Source: Candidatus Bathyarchaeota archaeon
GTDB taxonomy: Archaea > Thermoproteota > Bathyarchaeia > 40CM-2-53-6
NCBI GenBank assembly: GCA_005882955.1
Contig: VBBB01000142.1
Coordinates: 1-11,734, forward strand
Direction: 5' to 3'
Length of the DNA stretch: 11,734 bases
Position numbers and translations under genes: made by a program. Below the pieces are notes generated by a model that saw only the letters and a program-made list of their open reading frames with translations, was not told the origin of the DNA and ran no database searches. This document shows, piece by piece, positions 1-6,678 of this stretch (position 1 is its first letter; each line of letters begins with the position of its first letter).

Positions 1-1383
1 CCGATAATTCATTACGTACTATCCCATCTGTCCCGGAACGGTTTCAAAGATCTCATCATAATCCCAGGATACCTGAAAGATCAGATAATGGGATACGTCG
101 GCGACGGGTCCCGCTTCGGAGTCCGAATAACGTATGTTGTTGAGCCGGAAGGGGTCACGTTTGGAACGGCTGGAAGTCTGAAGCTCGCCGCCCATCTATT
201 AGACGAAACTTTCCTAGTTGTCCAGGCGGATGTGGTCAGCGAAATATCGCTAACGGACATGGCGAGGTTCCATTCAGATAGACAAGGCGAAGTCTCTATC
301 GCCCTCACCAACGTGGATGATCCGTCTGCGTACGGAGTCGCTATCGTAGACGAGGAGAATGAGATCGTCAGGTTTGTCGAGAAACCCTCTCCAGGTACTG
401 TGCCAAGCAATCTCGTCAGCACAGGCTTCTACATCCTCGAACCGGAAGTCTTGGACTATGTCGAGAATGAAAAGTGGGACTTCGCGAAAGACCTGTTCCC
501 TTATTTGATGAGATTAGGCAAGCATCTTTTCGGCTACACATCAGACTCATTCTGGGTCGATGTTGGGGAATTGAAAGGGTATCTCAAGGGAGTGAACTGG
601 GTCCTTCGAAATTTCGCTGCGGACCCTCCCAAAGATGCGAGGCTGATCGGAAACCCAAGCGAACCAGTGTTTGCTAGGGGAGACGTCAAGATTGGCCGAG
701 GTTCCCAGATGCTTGGCCCCTCATGGATCGATAACGAGACGTCGCTTGGGGAAAATGTCCAGATTAGACCTGGGACCGTCTTAAAAGAAAATTCAAGGCT
801 GATGTCTGGGACGAGCTTTGAGACCGGAGTCGCGTTCGAGAACACCGTCTTCGGAAGAAACTGCTCCATAAAATCAGCAATAATCGGCGAGAGAGCCGTC
901 ATCGGCAACGACGTATCGATTGACAGATCAATAATCGGACAAGGATGCAACATCGGAAACAATGCAAAGATCCTCCCTGGAAGCAAGCTCTGGCCCAATA
1001 CAAGGGTCGAAGAGGGAGACACGGTCGACGGGATCATTGCAGTCCCTCGGGACAAATCATTCTACTTTGACACAGGACTCGGACAATACTCGGGAATACT
1101 TGCAACATCTATCCAAGAATTCCTTGACGCTCTCAAGATAGTCCCGCTAGAATCGCTGGAATATCACATTGGACGGAGGGATATCGAAAAGTGGACGAAG
1201 GACGTGCTCGGTTCGATCCAGCTCGCAGATAACATCAGGACAGTTAGAAGATCACAGCTCATAGGAGAGGACTTGAGACTGCAATTGGTCAAGGTCGTCA
1301 AAGAGTGGGCGGACAGAGTCTCGTCCCCCGAGCCTCAATCGGACCAAGAGAAACAGATTGACGCGCCCCTAACGACCACCTAG
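1..1383 (+). CDS. Sugar-nucleotidyltransferase with left-handed beta-helix and extra C-terminal helical domain (5' partial)
   Basis: The reading frame is open from base 1, and residues encoded before the ATG at 88 (PIIHYVLSHL, then DLIIIPGYLKDQI) fit the family, so that ATG is internal and the gene starts upstream of the window. The missing N-terminus should hold the GGxGTRLxPLT nucleotide-binding loop. Counting from base 1, family landmarks are an acidic QAD at about 76-78, FVEKP at 125-129, STGFYIL at 140-146 and FWVDVGELKGYL at 184-195. These match glucose-1-phosphate thymidylyl/uridylyl- or mannose-1-phosphate guanylyltransferases, which make NDP-sugars in the cytoplasm; substrate is not decidable. 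Residues about 224-337 show hexapeptide-like I/V-G periodicity typical of a left-handed beta-helix. Residues about 354-441 form a further helical domain (SIQEFLDAL, LEYHIGRRDIEKW, GEDLRLQL) that resembles, from memory, DUF5752. The last 20 residues look disordered. Confidence 0.9.
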   Translation, partial: PIIHYVLSHLSRNGFKDLIIIPGYLKDQIMGYVGDGSRFGVRITYVVEPEGVTFGTAGSLKLAAHLLDETFLVVQADVVSEISLTDMARFHSDRQGEVSIALTNVDDPSAYGVAIVDEENEIVRFVEKPSPGTVPSNLVSTGFYILEPEVLDYVENEKWDFAKDLFPYLMRLGKHLFGYTSDSFWVDVGELKGYLKGVNWVLRNFAADPPKDARLIGNPSEPVFARGDVKIGRGSQMLGPSWIDNETSLGENVQIRPGTVLKENSRLMSGTSFETGVAFENTVFGRNCSIKSAIIGERAVIGNDVSIDRSIIGQGCNIGNNAKILPGSKLWPNTRVEEGDTVDGIIAVPRDKSFYFDTGLGQYSGILATSIQEFLDALKIVPLESLEYHIGRRDIEKWTKDVLGSIQLADNIRTVRRSQLIGEDLRLQLVKVVKEWADRVSSPEPQSDQEKQIDAPLTTT

Positions 1384-1437
1384 AGCGGACTTGGCCGCAG
1401 AGATTATCGGTTGCAAATGCCCGGCGGTATGAGACCC

Positions 1438-1716
1438 TTACTGAGGTTGAGACTTTGAAGCCAGCCGATCCTTGCCCACGGCGAGGATGAAGATCACGAT
1501 CCCGATAGCGAACAACTGTAGGCTGATTGCCATTGCCACTACTGGGTTGAATCCTGTCTTCCAGATCTCATAGTTGAGATATGCTGGAAGAATCATCAGC
1601 GCCGCGGCGACTATGACGGCGACTCCACGGAGTATCTTTGCAAGATCAGAGTCTCCAACGCGAACAGCACTCATTGCGACGCTACCCGTTACGAACGGTT
1701 CAAGCATCCTTCCCAT
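1438..1716 (-). CDS. Small two-helix membrane protein, unknown function
   Basis: This encodes a protein of up to 92 residues with two hydrophobic segments at about 29-46 and 60-80, a short polar linker (NYEIWKTGFN) and a basic, Ser/Gln-ending tail. No enzymatic motif is visible and I do not recognise the family. It lies 10 bases after the trmI stop on the same strand, so it could be read from the trmI transcript. A TATA-like ATATATGG overlaps the first ATG at 1716. If that promoter is used, the real start is more likely the in-frame ATG at 1674, giving a 78-residue protein beginning MSAVRVGDSDL; both membrane helices survive. It converges with the nucleotidyltransferase gene to its left. Confidence concerns the gene, not a function. 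Confidence 0.7.
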   Translation of the reverse strand: MGRMLEPFVTGSVAMSAVRVGDSDLAKILRGVAVIVAAALMILPAYLNYEIWKTGFNPVVAMAISLQLFAIGIVIFILAVGKDRLASKSQPQ

Positions 1717-1723
1717 ATATGAA
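1686..1723 (-). promoter_or_regulatory. Possible promoter and palindrome before the small membrane protein
   Basis: Read on the minus strand, ATATATGG at about 1720-1713 resembles an archaeal TATA box. About 27 bases downstream, near the expected transcription start, lies the 13-base perfect hairpin CCGTT-ACG-AACGG (1686-1698). The next in-frame ATG is at 1674. The arrangement fits a promoter with an operator over the start site, but TATA-like words are common and the palindrome is short. Confidence 0.3.
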
Positions 1724-1726
1724 CGC

Positions 1727-2503
1727 TTATTCTTTCACAATGACTTTTCGAGCGATCGTCACATATGCAGTGTGGCCGATCATTCGAGACTCGGGTCGTA
1801 CCTTCCCCGTTTCGGTCTTGAACTCTCGCATCAAGAGCTTAACCGCTTCAAGTACGAGAAATCCGCCCTTCCTCAGCGCTTCAGCAAGTTTCTCTAATTG
1901 GTTAACGGTGGGCGTGAAGCCTGCCAGCATCCCTCCTCCTGCCAGAGCTTCCCATGCTGGGCCCACCATCTTCCAAGGATCACCGAGATCGATAACAGCA
2001 GCGTCTGCATTCAACTCCAAGAATCCCTCCGATGGGTCCATGTTTCGAAAAGTGACTTGACTTGACAGCCCAGTCTTTTCCACGTTCTTCTTAGCCGACC
2101 TCAAGAACTCCTCCCGGTTCTCGTAGGTGTACACCCGGCCATTCGGCGCGACTGCCTGAGCCAACGCACCGGTTAGGGCACCACTACCTGTGCCCACTTC
2201 AATCGCAGTATCGCCGTCTTTCAGTCCAAGCTGATAGATCGCATACCCGATATCCTTTGGATACATTATCTGGGTAGGTCTGTTGAACGAGTTCACCAGC
2301 TCCAAGAGCCTGGGCTTGAACACCGCAAGTGACTGTCCCAAGCTAGTTTTGACGAAGACCCCGTACTCTAACCCGACAAGATCCTTGAGATCAAGATACC
2401 CTCGATGAGTATGGAATCGTCCCTCTCCCGCCCGAGCAATCCAGTTACGGCGAGCGTCCTGATAGAGGAAAACCAGATCGCCCCCCTGAATTGAAGCTGT
2501 CAA
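1727..2503 (-). CDS. trmI: tRNA (adenine-N1)-methyltransferase, TrmI family
   Basis: This is a 258-residue S-adenosylmethionine-dependent methyltransferase of the TrmI type, which in archaea makes 1-methyladenosine at tRNA positions 57/58. The N-terminal beta domain (residues 1-75) is followed by the family signature PTQIMYPKD (76-84), the SAM-binding motif I EVGTGSGALTGALA (102-115), an acidic post-strand motif TYEN (126-129), and the catalytic-site motif DLGDPW (172-177), corresponding to D-x-P-x-P-W in relatives. PTVNQLEKL (198-206) is also typical. The start is a TTG at 2503, since an in-frame stop lies 15 bases upstream; GAGGA nine bases before it could be a ribosome-binding site. Length and order of motifs are normal for archaeal TrmI. 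The glycine replacing the first proline of the DxPxPW motif is the only visible deviation. The small membrane-protein gene follows after 10 bases. Confidence 0.93.
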   Translation of the reverse strand: MTASIQGGDLVFLYQDARRNWIARAGEGRFHTHRGYLDLKDLVGLEYGVFVKTSLGQSLAVFKPRLLELVNSFNRPTQIMYPKDIGYAIYQLGLKDGDTAIEVGTGSGALTGALAQAVAPNGRVYTYENREEFLRSAKKNVEKTGLSSQVTFRNMDPSEGFLELNADAAVIDLGDPWKMVGPAWEALAGGGMLAGFTPTVNQLEKLAEALRKGGFLVLEAVKLLMREFKTETGKVRPESRMIGHTAYVTIARKVIVKE

Positions 2504-2530
2504 ACTTTGGATTCCTCAGAATGAGTGACG

Positions 2531-2539
2531 AGTTTAAGT
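2531..2539 (-). promoter_or_regulatory. TATA-like element upstream of trmI
   Basis: The minus strand reads CACTTAAACT here, about 32 bases before the TTG start of trmI, in the 101-base gap behind the PH-like gene. This spacing fits an archaeal promoter with a very short leader. In that case the GAGGA ribosome-binding candidate would lie upstream of the transcript start, so the two signals conflict unless there is also readthrough from the upstream gene. Confidence 0.3.
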
Positions 2540-2604
2540 GTTCTACAACGAACACGCGTTATGAGGCGCCCACGGCACCGGACCTGATAGGTCCTGATGG
2601 TCGT

Positions 2605-3099
2605 CTATCCTTTGAGGGCCTTGAAAACTGCTTCAGCCTTGGAGGTACTGACCAGTTTCACCGTAATAGGGCTCTGAGAATCATTGACGCGGATCCGAAG
2701 CACCGCAATCCCCACCCTCCACCAAGCCACCACAAGTGACCCGACAAAGACAACGAGTCCCACCAACATTGCTACATCATAAGGAAACACCGGCAACGGC
2801 AACATTCTAGTCCCCGGAAACCACCAGACGAGAAAACTAGCGATCGCGCCGAGAACCGCGAAAGTCAAAGGTGGAAGGAGACTCTTGGTGATCAGCTCTA
2901 GAGTGTTGATGCTCGCGGTCGGGACGTTCATGAATTTCTCCCCTGTCGCAAACCTCTTCCCAACTAGAAGACGTGTGTCCGTAACATAGACCTGGTAGTT
3001 GACCCCTGCGCAATGTGCGAGAACATTTTCCGGGCCAACCAAGCGTTGAAGGTTGGACAAGTCTTCCGGAGAAGTATCCACAATTTTCCGTTTTACCAT
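2605..3099 (-). CDS. PH-like domain membrane protein
   Basis: This encodes a 164-residue protein. Residues about 18-72 read like the first part of a bacterial/archaeal PH-like domain: GPENVLAH, a short strand YQVYVTDTRLLV, then a strand pair leading to VPTASINTLEL. Two membrane helices follow at about 77-95 and 109-127, and the last part (VLRIRVNDSQSPITVKLVS, then an amphipathic helix AEAVFKALKG) looks like the domain's closing strands and C-terminal helix. A PH-like fold interrupted by a two-helix hairpin is a familiar arrangement in small prokaryotic membrane proteins of unknown role. The start is an ATG at 3099; GGAGG lies about 13 bases upstream, rather far for a ribosome-binding site. 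It is separated by about 95 bases from the AMMECR1 gene upstream and by 101 bases from trmI downstream. Confidence 0.82.
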   Translation of the reverse strand: MVKRKIVDTSPEDLSNLQRLVGPENVLAHCAGVNYQVYVTDTRLLVGKRFATGEKFMNVPTASINTLELITKSLLPPLTFAVLGAIASFLVWWFPGTRMLPLPVFPYDVAMLVGLVVFVGSLVVAWWRVGIAVLRIRVNDSQSPITVKLVSTSKAEAVFKALKG

Positions 3100-3194
3100 G
3101 CTGTAACCCGAGCCTCCACTCTATCTGACACGTCTCGAATTCTGAAAGATCCAACACACGTGCTGTCTAGATGTGAGAGTCCACGCGAGTTGAA

Positions 3195-3806
3195 CTATGG
3201 TTTCAGACGCCTCTCAAACACTCGGCCATTCGGTTTCTCCTCCGCAAAAACCTGGCCTTGAAACCGGGAGACCTGGACGTCTCTGGTGAGCCACGCGTCT
3301 GGAGGAAGATCGGCCTTCAAACAACACTGCGAGAGAAACTCCTCACTATCAAATCCTTCGTCGACGGCGACTTGGGGCAACAGCAGCCCGTGACTTCCCA
3401 TGCCCTCAACCATCAGACCGTCCCTCCCAACCAGAATATTCTCTCTAAAGTCGAGCGGATTCTTTACCCAGATAGGTTCTATAGCCGAGAGGACAGTCGC
3501 CTCTAAGACAATCCTGTTCTGCAACTCTTCAAGCCCTACCGGCTGGAACCGGAAATCTGTCGTCGCTGCCTCCACTGCCGCAATCCGAACCTGTTCAAGT
3601 AGCGATCGAGTTGGAAAAGGGATCCCAATACACCCCCGCAGATTGCCACCGTTGGCATGATCGAGCAGAGTTACGAAGACTCCTCTCTCTTCTCTCAAGC
3701 TAGGACTCGGTTCAGCCGCCCCTTGGGTCTCCTTTCCTGACAGGTGAATTTCAACGGCTACCCGCGCCGTCTTCACCAATAACGCGCCCTCTTCTACACT
3801 TAGCAT
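3195..3806 (-). CDS. AMMECR1 domain protein
   Basis: A 203-residue protein with the AMMECR1 signature NLRGCIG at residues 55-61, preceded by GVFVTLLD (42-49) and followed by the conserved TDFRFQPV region (83-90), LEATVLS (101-107) and a central glycine-rich GRDGLMVEG. The family occurs in archaea and eukaryotes and its biochemical role is unsettled. The frame is open further upstream to 3905, but those 33 residues would run deep inside the Mut7-C gene and are arginine- and glycine-rich shadow sequence. The ATG at 3806 starts just where family members start (MLSVEEGALLV) and sits four bases before the Mut7-C stop in the arrangement ATGCTAA, a classic translational-coupling junction. It is the last gene of the CBS-pyrC-Mut7-C operon. 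PH-like gene expression may continue from it across 95 bases. Confidence 0.93.
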   Translation of the reverse strand: MLSVEEGALLVKTARVAVEIHLSGKETQGAAEPSPSLREERGVFVTLLDHANGGNLRGCIGIPFPTRSLLEQVRIAAVEAATTDFRFQPVGLEELQNRIVLEATVLSAIEPIWVKNPLDFRENILVGRDGLMVEGMGSHGLLLPQVAVDEGFDSEEFLSQCCLKADLPPDAWLTRDVQVSRFQGQVFAEEKPNGRVFERRLKP

Positions 3807-4300
3807 GCCGTGTTCTTCTCTTCTTGTGTCGCTATCGTTCGGGCCTCTTCGAGGGTGTGACGTATCTGTTTCCAGTGGCTTCCCACCCAATACGTCTTCC
3901 CACACCGGGCATTGCTACACCTCCAGAATCGATCGTAGAGGTCGAGGCTTTTGGCCGGGACGACGCTTGAGGCTTCTTCCTTAGAAATCTCGTGAAGCTC
4001 CCCGCCACATTCAGGGCATCTAGTAGAGGCCATGTCGATATCAAGGGAGATGCCGAGAGTTCTCGCTAACTGTCCCAGTCGGGCTTCCTCAGTATCGCCG
4101 AGAACCAGCACCGAATGAATACGCTTTGCGAGAGCTCTATTGTAGAGCTCTTCATCACGCGTCAAGAGGACAGTGTCCGGCGTCTGGGAGTTTCGTAAGA
4201 GAATGTTGTCGTCAGCTTTTGAATCATATTCTGTCGCATATCCCAGCATTCTGAGCCAGCGCGCTAGGCCTCCAAGCATTCCGTCGACCACAAACCTCAA
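3800..4300 (-). CDS. Mut7-C RNase domain protein with zinc ribbon
   Basis: A 166-residue protein of the Mut7-C (formerly DUF82) family. The opening MRFVVDGMLGGLARWLRMLGY is diagnostic: the Asp at residue 6 and the GGLARWLR helix belong to the PIN-like nuclease fold, and further acids appear in DDNILL (30-35) and LLTRDEEL (45-52). A C-terminal zinc ribbon has Cys95-x2-Cys98 and Cys128-x4-Cys133, followed by the typical YWVGSHW (137-143). The family is predicted to be an RNase; neither substrate nor activity can be read from sequence. The start is a TTG at 4300 whose last two bases are shared with the dihydroorotase stop (TTGA), and the gene ends overlapping the AMMECR1 start, so it is translationally coupled on both sides. 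Length and motifs look complete. Confidence 0.93.
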   Translation of the reverse strand: MRFVVDGMLGGLARWLRMLGYATEYDSKADDNILLRNSQTPDTVLLTRDEELYNRALAKRIHSVLVLGDTEEARLGQLARTLGISLDIDMASTRCPECGGELHEISKEEASSVVPAKSLDLYDRFWRCSNARCGKTYWVGSHWKQIRHTLEEARTIATQEEKNTAC

Positions 4301-5610
4301 CCTGAACCACTTCGCAATACGGAGCCAGAGCCTTCTCCGGCGACGATCTCTCCCTCCTTGTAGACGACTTTCCCGCTGACAATGCTAGAATGAACAGCGC
4401 CTTGCGTCTTGAACCCGTCAAAGGGCGAAAACTTCGCTTTTGAAAAGAACTTACTCGAATCTATCTTAGATTTCTTCTTCAGATCAACTAGAACAACGTC
4501 GCCGTCGGCTCCCTTCTGGAGCTTGGCCTTGGACTTGAGACCGAAAATCCTTGCAGGATTCTCACTGAGAAGTTTCACCAGAAGTGAGAGGGGCATCTGT
4601 TGTCTGTTGACAAGTGTCAGCATCAATGGCAACGTCGTTTCCAAGCCTGGGACTCCTGGCGGGCTCTTGCTTGCGGATTGGTCCTTCTCTTTGATGGTGT
4701 GTGGGGCGTGATCACTGGCGATGGCGCTAGAGAGGCCGGCAAGTGTGGATTCTAGTAAACTCTGTCTTGTCTCTTCAGATCTCAACGGGGGAACCATCCA
4801 TCCTCTCCAGCCGATAGTGGATAGGAGCTTCTTGGAGAGGAGGAGATGGTGAGGCGTGACCTCGCTAGTCGATCTCGTAGAGCCACTAATCTTCGTGAGG
4901 CTAGAGCGGAGAGTTAGATGGCAGTAGTGGACGCTGCAGCGAGCTTTCTTCTGAATTCTCAATAGTCTCTCGACAGCGCGAGTTTCGAAGATAGGAGACC
5001 GAGCATCTGCGGCTTGCTCGAAGCCATCTCCCTGGCTCGTATTTTCCGTACCGACAATATCCTCGGCATGAACGGTTACCGGCGTCCCAACGTGCCTTGC
5101 GGCGCGCATCATTTTCTCTATCGCCTGATCATTCTCGACATCGAACGGCGCGATAGGTTTCGGCATGTAGAGCTTGAGCGAGAACGCCCCCGCATGCGCT
5201 AAGGCTTCGATTTCATCAGAATCAGATACTGCGGCCGCATGAAAACCAACATTGACGCGGGTCTTCTGAGCAGCAACTTTCTGTTTCTCAATCACACGTC
5301 TAGCGGAATTGGTCGGTGGGACCGTGTTCGGCATATCAAGCACCGTCGTGAATCCTCCAGCCGCGGCTGCAGCTGTGCCAGTTGCGAAATCCTCCTTGTA
5401 GGCGAGTTCCATGTCCCTCAGATGAACGTGGACATCTATGAGTCCGGGCAGCGCCTTGAGGCCTGAAGCATTGGTCCTCTCGACGCCGTTGTCGATTATC
5501 CGGCGAGCTATTCTTTTGATTCGGCCGTTTTCGATTAGAATGGAGCCTCTGGTGAAGGCTCTTCCATTCCAGACGTCGGCGTCTTTGACCAGAAAATTCC
5601 GGTCTTCCAA
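4297..5610 (-). CDS. pyrC: Dihydroorotase
   Basis: A cytoplasmic zinc amidohydrolase that interconverts carbamoyl-aspartate and dihydroorotate, the third step of pyrimidine synthesis. Numbering from the TTG at 5610 (437 residues): metal ligands in DVHVHLRD (His61, His63, with substrate-binding Arg65), the lysine expected to be carboxylated in SLKLYM (Lys146), His181 in VHAED, His231 in YCHL, and catalytic Asp300 in SDHAPH. PNTVPPT and PGVPGLET are also family-typical. The frame stays open to 5685, but that would overlap the CBS gene by 62 bases with residues foreign to the family; the family normally begins with a strand like FLVKDADVWNG, which the TTG start gives. No clear ribosome-binding site precedes it, so translation probably depends on the CBS gene ending 13 bases earlier. 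Allantoinase and hydantoinase relatives are possible but less likely given SDHAPH and HLRD. Confidence 0.92.
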   Translation of the reverse strand: MEDRNFLVKDADVWNGRAFTRGSILIENGRIKRIARRIIDNGVERTNASGLKALPGLIDVHVHLRDMELAYKEDFATGTAAAAAGGFTTVLDMPNTVPPTNSARRVIEKQKVAAQKTRVNVGFHAAAVSDSDEIEALAHAGAFSLKLYMPKPIAPFDVENDQAIEKMMRAARHVGTPVTVHAEDIVGTENTSQGDGFEQAADARSPIFETRAVERLLRIQKKARCSVHYCHLTLRSSLTKISGSTRSTSEVTPHHLLLSKKLLSTIGWRGWMVPPLRSEETRQSLLESTLAGLSSAIASDHAPHTIKEKDQSASKSPPGVPGLETTLPLMLTLVNRQQMPLSLLVKLLSENPARIFGLKSKAKLQKGADGDVVLVDLKKKSKIDSSKFFSKAKFSPFDGFKTQGAVHSSIVSGKVVYKEGEIVAGEGSGSVLRSGSG

Positions 5611-5623
5611 GTCTACTGCGGTA

Positions 5624-6265
5624 TCAGTTCTCGTCTTCGACCGGGCCAAGTTCCTTTGCGCAATCCTGACACAGGAAGACTCCATCTTTCTGCACTAATG
5701 CTTCCGACCAAGTCTCACACTCGTCACAATATCCTTGGAGACGGGAAGAGCTGGTTCGTGGGATCCTTCCCAGCCCAGCTTGACTCTTCTCAGACGCGAG
5801 ATCGATTATTGCCGGAGTGACTTCTAGAATGTCTTTCATAGTCAAGATTCCCATAAGTTTTCCATTCTCTATCACGGCCAATCTTCGAATCTTCCGTTGA
5901 TTCATCAACCTCGCGGCATCCGTAATAGTCGCTCCCGCCTTGACCGTGACCACTGGCTTCGACATGGCCTCGCCCACAGTCACATTCGAAGGCAAGAGGT
6001 TCTTGGCTGCGATTCTCTGAACAATATCCCGTTCAGTAATTATCCCGATAGTCTCTCCCTTCTTGCCTGAGACGAGCACGCATCCGATGTTGTGTTTAGC
6101 CATCAGCTTCGCCGCATCGGCCGCGGTGTCTGACTCTTTCGTGGTGATGACGGACCTTGTCATGATGTCTCGTACGATCACAGATTCAGGCTCGGTCTCG
6201 TGCACCGACAAGGCAGAATGGTCAGGAGTCTCGGCTTCTATAAAATCTTCATGTGAACTTCGCAC
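5624..6265 (-). CDS. CBS-pair protein with C-terminal zinc ribbon
   Basis: A 213-residue protein with two CBS motifs (residues about 33-85 with DIMTRSVITT and GIITERDIV; about 98-150 with AMSKPVVTV and GILTMKDIL). CBS pairs bind adenosine nucleotides or SAM and usually act as sensors. A loop then leads to a zinc ribbon with Cys180-x2-Cys183 and Cys199-x2-Cys202. The ribbon suggests contact with nucleic acid or another protein. It is the first gene of the operon with pyrC, the Mut7-C gene and the AMMECR1 gene, so a nucleotide-sensing role near pyrimidine synthesis is an inference. The GTG at 6265 gives the longest frame, but the first 30 residues are acidic and family-atypical, and a TATA-like TTTTATAGAA lies inside them; GTG at 6205 or 6181 or TTG at 6211 are alternatives. 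Confidence 0.88.
   Translation of the reverse strand: MRSSHEDFIEAETPDHSALSVHETEPESVIVRDIMTRSVITTKESDTAADAAKLMAKHNIGCVLVSGKKGETIGIITERDIVQRIAAKNLLPSNVTVGEAMSKPVVTVKAGATITDAARLMNQRKIRRLAVIENGKLMGILTMKDILEVTPAIIDLASEKSQAGLGRIPRTSSSRLQGYCDECETWSEALVQKDGVFLCQDCAKELGPVEDEN
6238..6247 (-). promoter_or_regulatory. TATA-like element inside the 5' end of the CBS gene
   Basis: The minus strand reads TTTTATAGAA, a good match to the archaeal TATA consensus. Transcription from it would start near 6213 and exclude the GTG at 6265, favouring a leaderless or short-leader message with TTG at 6211 or GTG at 6205. It is placed inside the longest frame, so either the frame is over-extended or the match is chance. 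Confidence 0.35.
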
Positions 6266-6318
6266 CTTTTTTTCGGCAAAACGTTATCAGCATGATTGAA
6301 GCCGGGCTTTTTTGAGCC

Positions 6319-6678
6319 TTGTCGAGCACTGGGTCGAACCTAGCGGTCCAGACAGCGAAGGAAGTGCACATTGGCCGTCTGCCTCCTGCCTCGCTCGTCT
6401 ACTGGCTACGGCTCGGCTTTGGTGTGTTAGCTGGAGTCATCTACAACCTTGCGGGATTCGGATCCTTGGGAGTAGGACTCGGCACGCTGAGCATGATTAC
6501 CGTGGGAATAGGAGTCTATTCCGTCTCAGTCTTTCTCGTGAAGAATCTTCTCGGATATGGACCTGAGGTCTTGAAGGGTCCGAACAAGCACGTGACTATT
6601 GGAATGGGGTCCTACATTATCTGGATGATCTTTACGACGATTCTGCTGTATACTGTTCTAAATCCGCATCCTTCTTAG
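6319..6678 (+). CDS. Three-helix membrane protein, EMC6/Rab5IP-like
   Basis: A 119-residue protein beginning at TTG 6319 (GTG at 6364 is a later option). Three hydrophobic segments are visible at about 28-46, 50-75 and 93-113. The C-terminal segment begins GMGSYIIWMIFTTILLYTVL, which resembles the last helix of archaeal EMC6-like proteins, where a G-x-G-[ST]-Y-[FI]-x-x-W pattern precedes a hydrophobic run. EMC6 is a core subunit of the eukaryotic membrane-protein insertion complex; archaeal relatives are thought to assist insertion with EMC3/Oxa1-like partners. No such partner is in this window. The gene is divergent from the CBS operon, with 53 bases between them, and its last 47 bases overlap the convergent gene downstream of radA. 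The family call rests on pattern memory and is tentative; the membrane protein itself is well supported. Confidence 0.7.
   Translation: MSSTGSNLAVQTAKEVHIGRLPPASLVYWLRLGFGVLAGVIYNLAGFGSLGVGLGTLSMITVGIGVYSVSVFLVKNLLGYGPEVLKGPNKHVTIGMGSYIIWMIFTTILLYTVLNPHPS

Noticed and set aside
534..1055. Minus-strand frame of 173 codons inside the nucleotidyltransferase
   Set aside because: It is antisense to a gene with clear family motifs and has no recognisable domain.
3807..3905. Longer N-terminus of the AMMECR1 protein
   Set aside because: The extra 33 residues overlap the Mut7-C gene by about 100 bases and do not resemble the family; the ATG at 3806 is at the usual family start and at a coupling overlap.
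5611..5685. Longer N-terminus of dihydroorotase
   Set aside because: It overlaps the zinc-ribbon coding end of the CBS gene, and the family normally starts at the strand encoded just after TTG 5610.
6303..6318. Terminator-like T-run with a GGCT/AGCC stem
   Set aside because: The stem is only four bases and it lies in the divergent gap directly before a start codon, where no transcript should end.
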